Of a DNA stretch of 64,000 bases, positions 42,038 through 52,000 are shown piece after piece; the stretch's first letter is position 1, and each line of letters starts with the position of its first letter. The notes beneath the pieces are model-generated. The model was given only the letters and a program-made list of their open reading frames with translations. It searched no databases and was not told the DNA's origin. This DNA is from Nostoc sp. NMS7. GTDB taxonomy: Bacteria; Cyanobacteriota; Cyanobacteriia; Cyanobacteriales; Nostocaceae. The position numbers were made by a program, and so were the translations under genes. The stretch is taken from the NCBI RefSeq assembly GCF_017115085.1, contig NZ_JABXKJ010000233.1:1-64000 (forward strand). Direction: 5' to 3'.

Positions 42038-43123
42038 ATGACTAGCAGACGCCAATTTTTAAAAGAGGTGGCAGCGCTTTCTAGCTTATCTTTAGCTGGT
42101 TGTGGCTGGAGGCTGGCTGAAGTACGTGCTAATTCTAATCCGAATGGTCAACGTGACCAACTTTATATTTTTACTTGGACGCAATATACTGACAACCAAT
42201 TACTGAAAACTTTTAGCACCCAAACCGGCATGAAAGTGCTAGCGGATGTGTATGATTCCAATGATGTCATGCTGGCTAAGTTGCAAGCTGGAGGCGGTGG
42301 CACTTACAGCATCATCTACCCATCCGATTATATGGTGCAGAAGATGGTCAACAAAGGTTTGTTAACAGAAATAAATCACGATCGCTTAATTGGGTTAGAG
42401 AATTTATTCCCTCGGTTTCAGAATCCTAGTTATGACCTCAATAACCGATATAGTATCCCTTTTAACTGGGGGACAACAGGTTTAGTTTACAATTCCGAAA
42501 AACTCAAAGATGCACCACAAGACTGGGATTACCTTTGGCAAAACAAAGAGCAACTTAATCAGCAGATGACCTTGCTGAATGATGTTCGAGAAGTAATGGG
42601 TGCAACGTTACGGATGCTAGGTTATTCTTACAACTCAAAAAATGAACAACAAATCAAACAAGCTTATGAAAAGTTGAAGCTGCTAAAACCTGCGATCGCA
42701 CGTTTTGACACCGACGCTTGGCAAAATCAAATTCTGGCAGGAGATTTACTATTGGCAATGTGTTATTCAGCAGATGCAGTGAAAATCTCTCAAGAAAACC
42801 CTAAACTAAAATATGTGATTCCTCGCAGTGGTTCTTCATTATGGACAGACACTATTGTTATTCCCAAAACAGCCCCCAATCAGGCTGGAGCCTATGCTTG
42901 GATTAACATGATTCTGCAACCAGAATTAGCAGCCCAAATCAGTCAACGCCTGAGTATTTCTACACCTAATAGCGCTGGATTCGAGCAACTGCCAAAAAGA
43001 ATACAGAACAACGCTAATTTGTTTCCCTCAGAGTCGGTTTTAGCAAATTGTGAACGTGTTAGTCCTGTAGGAAAATTTGAAGAGGTTTACGATCGCTATT
43101 GGACTCAATTAACTAGCAGCTAA
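42038..43123 (+). CDS. PotD-type polyamine ABC transporter binding protein
   Basis: A 361-residue periplasmic binding protein. The signal has a twin-arginine-like start (TSRRQFLKE) and a lipobox (LAGC). The mature part has the PotD/PotF pattern (LYIFTWTQYTDNQLLKTFST, YSIIYPSDYMVQKMVNKGLL, YSIPFNWGTTGLVYN, LWTDTIVIPKTAPNQAGAYA). It would bind spermidine, putrescine or a related cation. The permease gene follows after 91 bases containing TTGGATT heptamers. No ATPase (PotA) or second permease (PotC) is found before the next unrelated gene. Confidence 0.88.
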   Translation: MTSRRQFLKEVAALSSLSLAGCGWRLAEVRANSNPNGQRDQLYIFTWTQYTDNQLLKTFSTQTGMKVLADVYDSNDVMLAKLQAGGGGTYSIIYPSDYMVQKMVNKGLLTEINHDRLIGLENLFPRFQNPSYDLNNRYSIPFNWGTTGLVYNSEKLKDAPQDWDYLWQNKEQLNQQMTLLNDVREVMGATLRMLGYSYNSKNEQQIKQAYEKLKLLKPAIARFDTDAWQNQILAGDLLLAMCYSADAVKISQENPKLKYVIPRSGSSLWTDTIVIPKTAPNQAGAYAWINMILQPELAAQISQRLSISTPNSAGFEQLPKRIQNNANLFPSESVLANCERVSPVGKFEEVYDRYWTQLTSS

Positions 43124-43214
43124 CTAAATTTTGGATTTTGGATTTTGGATTTTAGATTTTTAATTCAATCCAAAATTTAAAATTAAAAATCTAAAATTGA
43201 CAGAGTTATAAGTG

Positions 43215-44108
43215 ATGAATTTTCAAAAAAATGATATTTCTAAAATCAAAGAATTGCATCGTCTGCGAGGAAATTGGCTCCAACCTTTGGTATTACTTGC
43301 ACCATCTGGGATTTGGTTACTACTTTTGTTGGTGCTGCCAAGTTTGATAATTTTTGAGTTGAGTTTAGTTGCAGACATCCAACCGGGAGATTTAGTTAAT
43401 CCCAACGGAATCAAAAACTACATCCGAATATTTGACCCCCTTTATTTGCAAGTAATCGTGCGATCGCTATTTTTTGCGTTTGGCACCACAATCATTTGTT
43501 TAATTATGGGCTTTCCCGTCGCCTATTGGATTGCTCAGATAGCACCGCAGCGTTGGCGGAATTTGCTGCTATTAGGCTTTATATTGCCTTTGTGGACTTC
43601 CTCGTTACTTCGTTCCTATGCTTGGATTACAATTCTTCGTCCGACTGGTTTATTAAACAGTTTACTCAGCAATTTGGGCTTGCCTACTTTGGAATTACTT
43701 AACCAGAGTCAAGCTGTATTTATTGGCATGACTTACAGCTTATTACCCTATATGGTTTTGATTTTATATGCTTCTCTCGAAAAGCTAGACAAGCGGTTGC
43801 TAGAAGCGGCGGCTGATTTAGGTGCAAATCCGGTGGAAACTTTTTGGCAAGTAACCGTACCGCAAATTTTACCGGGAATTGCGGCTGCTTCCATGCTTGT
43901 ATTCATCACAGGCTTGGGGGATTTTGTCGATCCAGAATTACTTGGTGGTGCTTCTAGTATGACGGCGGCGCGGTTAGTTTATAACCAGTTTCTGGGAGCA
44001 ACCCAAAATTGGGGATTTGGTTCAGCTTTAAGTATGACATTAATTTTGCTTGTTAGTATTGCGATCGCGCTTTTGATTAAGTTTGGTGAAGCTTCACCCA
44101 AACGCTAA
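43215..44108 (+). CDS. PotB-type ABC transporter permease
   Basis: A ~297-residue inner-membrane permease with six hydrophobic segments and the EAA loop that contacts the ATPase (EAAADLGANPVETFWQVTVP, QILPGIAAA). The N-terminal block LVLLAPSGIWLLLLLVLPSL and the segment SSLLRSYAWITILRPTGLLN are typical of PotB. It follows the PotD-like gene on the same strand. ATG 43215 or GTG 43212 may start translation. The partner permease PotC and ATPase PotA are not in this stretch, so the transporter must be completed by genes elsewhere. Confidence 0.87.
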   Translation: MNFQKNDISKIKELHRLRGNWLQPLVLLAPSGIWLLLLLVLPSLIIFELSLVADIQPGDLVNPNGIKNYIRIFDPLYLQVIVRSLFFAFGTTIICLIMGFPVAYWIAQIAPQRWRNLLLLGFILPLWTSSLLRSYAWITILRPTGLLNSLLSNLGLPTLELLNQSQAVFIGMTYSLLPYMVLILYASLEKLDKRLLEAAADLGANPVETFWQVTVPQILPGIAAASMLVFITGLGDFVDPELLGGASSMTAARLVYNQFLGATQNWGFGSALSMTLILLVSIAIALLIKFGEASPKR

Positions 44109-44162
44109 ACTTTTGGTCACTCACTTATAATAAAGTCATCAAACGCCAGCGAGACAACGGTT

Positions 44163-44867
44163 ATGCTCTCACCTGATCTCAAAAATGCGTTACCAACTAC
44201 TGATGAACTTCCCTGTTCAGACGATACGCCAGTGGATAACGAAGATCAAAACTTTTTGCCCAACATTTTACTTTTCCTACTCAACTCCATTTGGGCAAAT
44301 CGTATGGATTGGTACTTCGGAGTAGATATGGGAGTCTATCACACCACAGGAGTAAATCCCAGAGTACCTGTAGTGCCAGATGCTTTTTTGAGTGTGGGAG
44401 TAGAACGAAAAAAGGGTGGTAAATCACGCAAAAGTTACGCGGTTTGGGAAGAAAATGGGATAGTTCCAATATTCACATTAGAAATGGTATCCCACACCCC
44501 AGGAGGTGAATACGACGAGAAGCTAGATATATACAGAAAGCTCGGTGTATTGTACTACGTAATTTATAACCCTGAGTTTTGGCGACGCGACCAACATCAA
44601 CCCTTTGAAGTGTATAAGTTGATAGATGGAAACTACCAACTACAAATAGGTGAACCCTATTTGATGCCAGAGGCAGGATTAGGTATTGGGCGACACCAAG
44701 CTGTAATTGCGGGTATACAACAGGAGTTTTTATGTTGGTATGATCAGCAAGGAAACCGCTATTTGACAGATGCAGAACAAGCACAACAGGAGCGATCGCG
44801 GGCTGAACAATTAGCGCAGTATTTACGTTCTCTAGGTGTAGATCCAAATAATCTACCTGGTAATTAA
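44163..44867 (+). CDS. Uma2-family endonuclease-like protein (DUF820)
   Basis: A 234-residue protein of the Uma2/DUF820 family, a restriction-endonuclease-like PD-(D/E)xK fold greatly expanded in cyanobacteria. The candidate active site is in VPVVPDAFLSVGV (D), IVPIFTLEMVSHTP (E) and EYDEKLDIYRKLGVLYYVIY (K). The C-terminal ~50 residues are charged (QERSRAEQLAQYLRSLGVDP), typical of the family. Many members occur in transposon-rich regions, and their natural function is unclear. It converges with the CheA gene. Confidence 0.85.
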   Translation: MLSPDLKNALPTTDELPCSDDTPVDNEDQNFLPNILLFLLNSIWANRMDWYFGVDMGVYHTTGVNPRVPVVPDAFLSVGVERKKGGKSRKSYAVWEENGIVPIFTLEMVSHTPGGEYDEKLDIYRKLGVLYYVIYNPEFWRRDQHQPFEVYKLIDGNYQLQIGEPYLMPEAGLGIGRHQAVIAGIQQEFLCWYDQQGNRYLTDAEQAQQERSRAEQLAQYLRSLGVDPNNLPGN

Positions 44868-44889
44868 GGCGATGGAATTTCCCAAATTA

Positions 44890-47800
44890 TTAATGATTTG
44901 CCACCAGGAGTGAATGGTTCAAATCATCTGTATTACTATTCATTAAACCCTTAATTGTAGAAAGAAACTCATGCTCTAAATAAGGCTTGGTCAAGTAAGC
45001 CTTTGCACCCAATTCTTGGGCAAGCTGGCGATGTTTTTCAGCGCTGCGAGAAGTGAGAATCACTACAGGGATTTTTGCTAGATTCGGGTATTGACGGAAA
45101 TTGCTCAACAACTCAAAACCATTCATTCGTGGCATCTCTAAATCCGAGACGACAACTTGTATTTCTGGATATAACTGCAACTTTTCTAGAGCTTCTATAC
45201 CATTTTGAGCTTGTATTACTTGATAACCAAATTTTTGCAGAGTCAGAGAGAGAGTTTGCCGAAGACTAATTGCGTCATCTACTACTAAAACAACTTTTGG
45301 TGATTTATTATCTGGTTCTTGAGAATAACTGGGCTGGGTTTCTATAGTTGTTGTGGAAGTAGATGGAGTAAGTAATGGTGTAGATGAAAAATTGTGTCCT
45401 GATATCGGCAAAGCTTTTTTATTTGACAAAGAAGCTATTGGTAGCGGCCTGATATCAAGTGTTGTTTGTTGAATATCGCTAGAATCCACCAGCAATGAAG
45501 CATCAATCACTAAGATGAGATTACCATTAGCGAAACTACTACAACCATAAATGTATTTTGGTGGTGCGATCGCATTTCCTAAAGGTCTAATTACCAGTTC
45601 TTGTTCACCAATTATTTGGTCAACTTCTAAAGCAAACATTGCCTGATTTCGTCGGAGCAAAAGCACCGGATTTTTCCCTATGCTTGGGTCGTGAGTATTT
45701 GATGTGTTGTATGGAGTAGCACTACTAATGAATGAACCATTATAATTAATCAACTTTGAAAGTTGACGAATGCTGACCATAGTCTCATCATTCTCTGTGT
45801 TCCAATGCAAGACTTTTTTACCTTCAATTTCTTTAATCTGTTGTTCAGAGGGAATCAATATTTTTTCGATACTGTCCAAAAGAAGGGCATAAACAACACC
45901 TTTGGCTTGAACTAGCATTAATTTTTCTGTAGTCATAGAAAAAGGAATTTTGAGTATGAATATTGTTCCTTGGTTGGGGAAGGATTGTACTGAAACTGAG
46001 CCGTTAAGTGCGTGCATCTGAGTACGCACAATATCTAAACCCATACCGCGTCCAGAAATTTCGCTCACTTTACCAGCAGTAGAAAATCCAGGCGAAAATA
46101 TCAAATCTAAAAGTTCAGATTCAGCTAGATTAGAAGCAGAACTGCTAGTTTTTTCTTTAGTTTCTATGAGACAAAATTCATCAGCTTTTCTACGAATTCT
46201 GTCTAAATTCAATCCCTGACCATTATCCCGAACTTCGATAACAGTTTGGCTACCCTGATGATAGGCGCAGATTTCGATTAAACCTTGTTCTGGTTTACCA
46301 AACTCTCGGCGAACTTGCGGAGTTTCAATCCCGTGGTCAAAAGCATTACGCACTAAGTGTAATAAGGGATCGTAGAGCTTTTCAGCGATCGCTTTATCCA
46401 CTAGTACCGCAGTACCAGTAAGTTTCAATTCTACAAGTTTGGCATAAACATTCCCCAACTTATTTACCATGTGGGGAAAGCGATTTAGAATATTGCCCAA
46501 AGGTGACATTCGTGCTTCTACTAAGCTATCTATAATATTAAGAGTTAAATTCTCTTGTTTGTCACTAATTTGAGCAGCTTGCGTTAGAAGCAAGTCAAGA
46601 GACTCTGTGGTTTCTTGTAGTTGCAGTGTCTCTTCTATTGCTTCATGCAATGTCATATGGAATTCTGTATATATATCCATTTCTAGAGAGTCAAATTTCA
46701 CTGCAAAATCTTGCGTTTGTTGTGAGCTAATATTTTGTACTTGTAATGGTAAATCACCTAATTCATTTAAAGTTGTTTGGTGTCTAGTCAGTTGCTGTAC
46801 TAATTGCTCAATTATTTCTTTGACTTGTTCATCTCGCAAACTACGCCGTTTTTGGTAAATCAGCAATTCTCCCGCTAGATAATTGAGGTGTTGCAGTCTC
46901 TCTGTATCTACTCGGATAAATGAAGGTTGACGCAAATTTTTAGTTTGAACATACTGTGATTTTTCTTCTATTTCTTTGTTAATTTGTGTAGCTAAATCAG
47001 GCATGATTTCAATAGCTGTTTCAGAAACTACCGGCTCAATGACAGTTAATGAATCAAGCTTTTCTGAAGAATCATCAGTCTGGCTCCTCACAACTTCAGC
47101 CGCAAGGTTTTCGCTAGCTTCTTCTCCCCATATTGCTTCTAGTAAGTTATCAGTTGCTTCAGGAGATACCGATTTAGATATTTGTTTAAAAACTAACAGT
47201 GTTTGTAACTTGGGACTATCAAGCCAATTTTTCTCTTTGGCAGTAATAGGAGGATAATTTTTATATTCTTGTGCTAATGTATGAATTTGCTTCTGTAAGA
47301 TTTTAATTACTAACAGGTAGCTGTCAGATGGGTTAACAGAATATTGAAATTTTGCAACTGCAAATAGGATAATTAAGATAATTCCGCGCCGATAAATACA
47401 AATACTTTGACTATCGTCTTCATCTTGAAGAAAATCGAGAAACTTTTTCAGCCAGTTGTCGAGATAATTAAGTAGACTTTTTGTTTCTAATGTGGGAATC
47501 AGTAAAGTCAAACTGAGTTCTGGCTCTGGTATTTCCATCTGGTGATTAAACCAGCCAAAAATGTAGCGAATGACTTTTAAATAAAATTGGGCAGTTGTTG
47601 GCTTTACCGATTCATTTTTAGTATTATCAGATGTAGTGATAAACTGGTAAAATTGTTCTTCATTGATGATAAATGTGCCAGCAGATGAATTATTTTGTAA
47701 TTCTCCAGATAACTCATTATTTGCAACTGTCGTGAGTTTTCGCAAAGCTGGAGAACTTTCTCCCCCAGATGTGCGATCGCCTTCTAGTACCAATTTTTGT

Positions 47801-48510
47801 GCTTGTTGTAAATCTGCAAGGGCAATTTCTGCAATTTGCTGCACCTGGGTAGGATTTGCTTGCAGCGCTAACAGAATTGTTTGGGCAATTTCTCCCAATC
47901 CAGGTAAATTTAGAGATTCTGCCAAGCCGAAAAACACTTCAGCTTGAGAGTGTAAAAACTCGATAAAATCGCCACTATTTGGTGGATTGTTAACAGCACC
48001 GGCAAGACTGTTTAGACGTTGTTCTACTCCCACTTCAAAAACGGATTGCACAATATCAAATCCTAATTCTTCAGAAGTGGGAATATGAGATTCCGCACCA
48101 AAAGCATCACCCAGTTTTTCTTGCAACTGTGCAAAGACTGAAGTTGCTCGATTGATCAGTTCTTCATCATTAATACTACTGCCTATTAGCTCAGTATTTA
48201 ATGCTATGCTCAGACACTCGTAACCTTGCAATAAAAGTGTTTGTAATTCGGCATCAATTACCACTTTTGGATTATAAAGAGCTTTAAATACATCTTCTAA
48301 AAAATGGGCTATTATCTTAATTACTTCTAGCCCAACATTAGCAGCTCCACCTTTAAGTGTATGAGTAGCTCGCATTAAGTTGTGAACTTTGGCAATGCTA
48401 TAATCTTCTGATAAGCTAAATAGTTCTTGTTCAATAATTTGGATTAATTCTGGGGCTTCAGCCAGAAAGTAGATGTATCCTTGTTCACGAATTTCGTTAT
48501 CTGTGATCAT
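44890..48510 (-). CDS. Hybrid CheA-type histidine kinase (Hpt-kinase-CheW-receiver)
   Basis: A 1206-residue signalling kinase. The N-terminal Hpt domain has phospho-acceptor H50 in RATHTLKGGA. After a long, poorly conserved linker come the dimerisation helix region (LNYLAGELLIYQKRRSLRD), the ATPase domain (N-box HLVRNAFDHGIET, G1 EVRDNGQGLNLD, G2 SGRGMGLDIVRTQMHALNG), a CheW-like domain and a C-terminal receiver (VVLVVDDAISLRQ, phospho-acceptor in VVVSDLEMPRMNG, KP at the end). This is the arrangement of the cyanobacterial PixL/HmpE/PtxE-type CheA. It is last in a minus-strand cluster and would receive signals from the four-GAF MCP. Confidence 0.92.
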   Translation of the reverse strand: MITDNEIREQGYIYFLAEAPELIQIIEQELFSLSEDYSIAKVHNLMRATHTLKGGAANVGLEVIKIIAHFLEDVFKALYNPKVVIDAELQTLLLQGYECLSIALNTELIGSSINDEELINRATSVFAQLQEKLGDAFGAESHIPTSEELGFDIVQSVFEVGVEQRLNSLAGAVNNPPNSGDFIEFLHSQAEVFFGLAESLNLPGLGEIAQTILLALQANPTQVQQIAEIALADLQQAQKLVLEGDRTSGGESSPALRKLTTVANNELSGELQNNSSAGTFIINEEQFYQFITTSDNTKNESVKPTTAQFYLKVIRYIFGWFNHQMEIPEPELSLTLLIPTLETKSLLNYLDNWLKKFLDFLQDEDDSQSICIYRRGIILIILFAVAKFQYSVNPSDSYLLVIKILQKQIHTLAQEYKNYPPITAKEKNWLDSPKLQTLLVFKQISKSVSPEATDNLLEAIWGEEASENLAAEVVRSQTDDSSEKLDSLTVIEPVVSETAIEIMPDLATQINKEIEEKSQYVQTKNLRQPSFIRVDTERLQHLNYLAGELLIYQKRRSLRDEQVKEIIEQLVQQLTRHQTTLNELGDLPLQVQNISSQQTQDFAVKFDSLEMDIYTEFHMTLHEAIEETLQLQETTESLDLLLTQAAQISDKQENLTLNIIDSLVEARMSPLGNILNRFPHMVNKLGNVYAKLVELKLTGTAVLVDKAIAEKLYDPLLHLVRNAFDHGIETPQVRREFGKPEQGLIEICAYHQGSQTVIEVRDNGQGLNLDRIRRKADEFCLIETKEKTSSSASNLAESELLDLIFSPGFSTAGKVSEISGRGMGLDIVRTQMHALNGSVSVQSFPNQGTIFILKIPFSMTTEKLMLVQAKGVVYALLLDSIEKILIPSEQQIKEIEGKKVLHWNTENDETMVSIRQLSKLINYNGSFISSATPYNTSNTHDPSIGKNPVLLLRRNQAMFALEVDQIIGEQELVIRPLGNAIAPPKYIYGCSSFANGNLILVIDASLLVDSSDIQQTTLDIRPLPIASLSNKKALPISGHNFSSTPLLTPSTSTTTIETQPSYSQEPDNKSPKVVLVVDDAISLRQTLSLTLQKFGYQVIQAQNGIEALEKLQLYPEIQVVVSDLEMPRMNGFELLSNFRQYPNLAKIPVVILTSRSAEKHRQLAQELGAKAYLTKPYLEHEFLSTIKGLMNSNTDDLNHSLLVANH

Positions 48511-48559
48511 AAGTGGGGAGTGGGAAGTGGGGAGTTAGGAGTTGGGAGTTAGGAGTTGC

Positions 48560-48910
48560 TCAACCAATTGATTGCTCAGTTGTCTTGACTATTGAACTCA
48601 AAATCCGAATAATTTCGTCTGCATAGATTAATTCATTTGTTAAATCAATATTTACTAAATTAGACTGTTGTAGTAAACGTAGCCAGTATTTAGTTTCTCT
48701 AGCTTCTTTATAGGCAATATACATTTTTGCCAAGAAATCCTTTCTACTTTGACCTCCACTAGCTTCTTCAACATTTGCGCCAATACTTGTTCCACTGCGT
48801 AGTAATTGCTTAGAAAGCACATATTCCCGTTGTTTTTGCAGTTTAATATATAGGTGAATAATTTCCAAAGCAAATTTAAAACTCTTCTGTTGAATAATAC
48901 TCTCTGCCAA
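48560..48910 (-). CDS. Four-helix-bundle protein (S23/intervening-sequence family)
   Basis: A 116-residue protein with the family pattern (SFKFALEIIHLYIKLQ, LSKQLLRSGTSIGANVEEAS, GGQSRKDFLAKMYIAYKEAR ETKYWLRLL). These small helical proteins occur in rRNA intervening sequences, near mobile DNA and as diversity-generating-retroelement accessory (Avd) relatives. It starts with TTG, which has a good GGAG site eight bases upstream. It sits between the MCP and CheA genes, flanked on both sides by TAACTCC-type heptamer repeats, so it looks like an insertion into the chemotaxis operon. No reverse transcriptase is nearby. Confidence 0.85.
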   Translation of the reverse strand: MAESIIQQKSFKFALEIIHLYIKLQKQREYVLSKQLLRSGTSIGANVEEASGGQSRKDFLAKMYIAYKEARETKYWLRLLQQSNLVNIDLTNELIYADEIIRILSSIVKTTEQSIG

Positions 48911-49068
48911 TTACTCTTCTCCTCTCTTAAAGTCAAAACTTACAATTTATTAAGGTCAAAGCATTTTTTAATTGGCAAAGAAACAAAGAAAATCCTGATT
49001 TCTGTAACTAATGCTTTGACCAATAAATCCTAACTCTTAACTCTTAATTCCTAACTCCTAACTTTTTA

Positions 49069-52000
49069 TCAATTCACTTTAAACTTACCAGCAGTTGTTA
49101 ATAAATCTTTTGCCATCCCTGATAAATCTTGGAACACAGTAGCAATTTCTTGAGATTCAGCAAAAGTTTTATTAGCAATTCCTGCTACATCTTGCATTGA
49201 TTTAGTTACTGTTACAGATTGCGTCATTTGTTTTTGAGTCGCTGCGGTAATTCGTTCGATTAACTGACTAATTTCGGCAGTTGCAGAAACGATCGCATTT
49301 AAGTTTTGGCGAGTTTCACTGACAAGATTTGTACCTTCTACTACCTGCTGAATCCCAGTTTCCATCGCTACTGCAACTTCTCCAGTTTCTGCTTGAATCT
49401 CCTGGACTAATTTTTCAATTTCGATGGTTGCTGCTGCTGACTGGCGAGATAAAGAACGGACTTCATCAGCTACAACTGCAAAGCCTTTGCCATATTCACC
49501 GGCACGGGTGGCTTCAATGGCTGCATTCAGAGCCAGTACGTTTGTCTGTGTGGCAAAATTACCAATCAAATTCACCACTTTGGAGATTTTTTGTGAGGAT
49601 TCGCTGAGGCGTTTAATTTTTTTGCTGGTTTGAGCAACGGTTTCACGAATCCCTTGGATTGCTTTTACTGTTAGGTTCATCGCAGTATCTCCAGACTCTA
49701 CAGTTTGATTGGCTTTTTGCACTGCTAGTTGAACTAATTCAGCATTCGCCACCACAGCTTGAGTAGAGTCCACCATCTGTTGAATGTCACCTAAAGCTGC
49801 GGTAATTTCCTCAGATTGTTGTTGTGCCAGATTGGTCAATCCGGCTAGTGAAGCCTCGCTATTACTAGAAGTTTGAGCAACTTGTTGAGCAGCCCCCTGT
49901 ACCTGAACAACGATTTGCCGCAGCGCTTGCAGAGTACTATTGTAAGCATCAGCGATCGTGCCTAGCTCGTCTTCTGTAATCGGTGCGCGTACCGTTAAGT
50001 CGCCACTGAGGGCGGGTTTAAGGGCTATTAGGAGTTGAATAGATCGTTGTTGTAGTAATTCCTTGGCTGCCTTTTCTCGTGCTGCTGCTTCTGCTAATTT
50101 TGCTGACTGCGCTTGTACTTGTTGCAAATATTCGGTTTGTTGTAATGCCAGTCCTAACTGGCTACCAATACGTGCTAACAAAGTGGCTTGGGATTCTTCC
50201 CAATCACGAGCTCCAGAATTTTGATAAGCTGCCAGCAATCCCCACAATTGTTCCCCAGAGAATACAGGTACAATTATGTAAGCTTTGATTTCAAATTGCT
50301 CTAAAACTTCAATGTGGCAAGGAGAATGATTTACCTGATAGATGTCATTTACAACAAAACTTTCACCTTTGGCATATCGACCTCCTTGGGTTTCTTGGAT
50401 GTAGCTATCTGCCCAGACAGTTTTGATATCGGGGCCGACTAATCTTACCCAACCATGAGCTACTGACTCAGAGACAAATTCACCACTCCAGTCGGAATTA
50501 AACTGGAAAACTGAGACGCGATCGCATCGCAGTAATTGCCGTACTTGTTCAGTGGTTGTCTTGAAAATATCTTCCACATTGAAGGTTTGCCGGATCTGGT
50601 TGCTAATCTTGCTGAGTGCTTTCTCTTGTTCCGCTATTTGAGCTAATTGTCTAGATTTGACTCGCACTTGTTCAAGATATTCTGCCTGTGATATGGCTAC
50701 ACCCAATTGCAAACCAATTTGAGCCAAAAAGCTGACTTCGCAAGGTTGCCAATCACGAGAGCCTGAGTTTTGATAAGCTGCCAGCAAGCCCCACAATTTT
50801 TCCCCAGAATATATAGGTACAATCACATAAGCTCTAATTTGGAACTCCCCTAGCTTCTCAGCATGGCAGGGAGAATAACCCATCTTATAGACGTCATTAA
50901 CAACAAAGATTTCACCTTGGGTATATCGACCTCCTTGATTTTCTTGTATGCAGGTATCTGCCCAGATAGTTTTAATATCAGACCCTACCAGTTTTATCCA
51001 ATTATTACCCACTGACTCAGCGACAAATTCACCACTCCAGTCGGGATTGAAGCGAAAAACTACGACGCGATCGCATCGTAGTAATTGGCGGATTTCTTGA
51101 GTAATTGGTTTGAAGATGCTATCTATATCTAAATCTAAGGATTGTCGGATGCGGTTGACTATCTTGGTTAAAGCTTTCTCTTGTTCGACTATCTGAGCTA
51201 GTTGATCAGATTTTTTATGCACTTGCTCTACATATTCTCTTTGTGATATTGCCACACCAAATTGTAAGCAAATCTGAGTCAAAAAAGTTTCTTCCCAAGG
51301 TTGCCAGTCACGTGACCCAGAATTTTGATAAGCTGCCAGCAAGCCCCATAATTTCTCTCCAGTGAATATAGGTGCAATGATGTAAGCCTTCATTTCATAC
51401 TGCTCTAAAAAATCAAGGTAGGATTGGGCATGACCCATTTTATAGATGTCTTTGACCACAAAGCTTTCACCCTTGGCAAAACGTCCTCCTTGAGTGTCTT
51501 GGAAGTAGCTATCTTCCCAGACCATTTTCAAATCAGGGCTGACCATTTTTACCCAATTATTACCCACTGACTCAGCCACAAATTCGCTACTCCAGTCTGG
51601 TTTAAAGCGATAAACACCGACGCGATCGCATCGGAGGAATTGGCGGATTTCTTGAGTGGTTGTTTGGAATATCTTATCAAGATTTGATCCGTGGATAATC
51701 TTTTCAATAACTTTAGCTATTGATTTCTTTACCTGTACTTGATTTTGCAGTTCTTTATGAAATTCAAAGCTCTGCAATTTATAAGTTAATTCTGTGGTAA
51801 TTTGAGATAATAGGGTAATTTCTACCTCTTGCCACTGCCGCATTGAAGAGCAATTATTTACTACCAATAAACCCCATATTTTACCTTCTACTACAATCGG
51901 TAAACTCAAACTAGCTTGAATTTGAAATTTATCTAGCAGTTGCTTTTGATAAGGTGTAAGTTGTATCTGATTGATATCGTCAATAACTACAGGTTCTATA

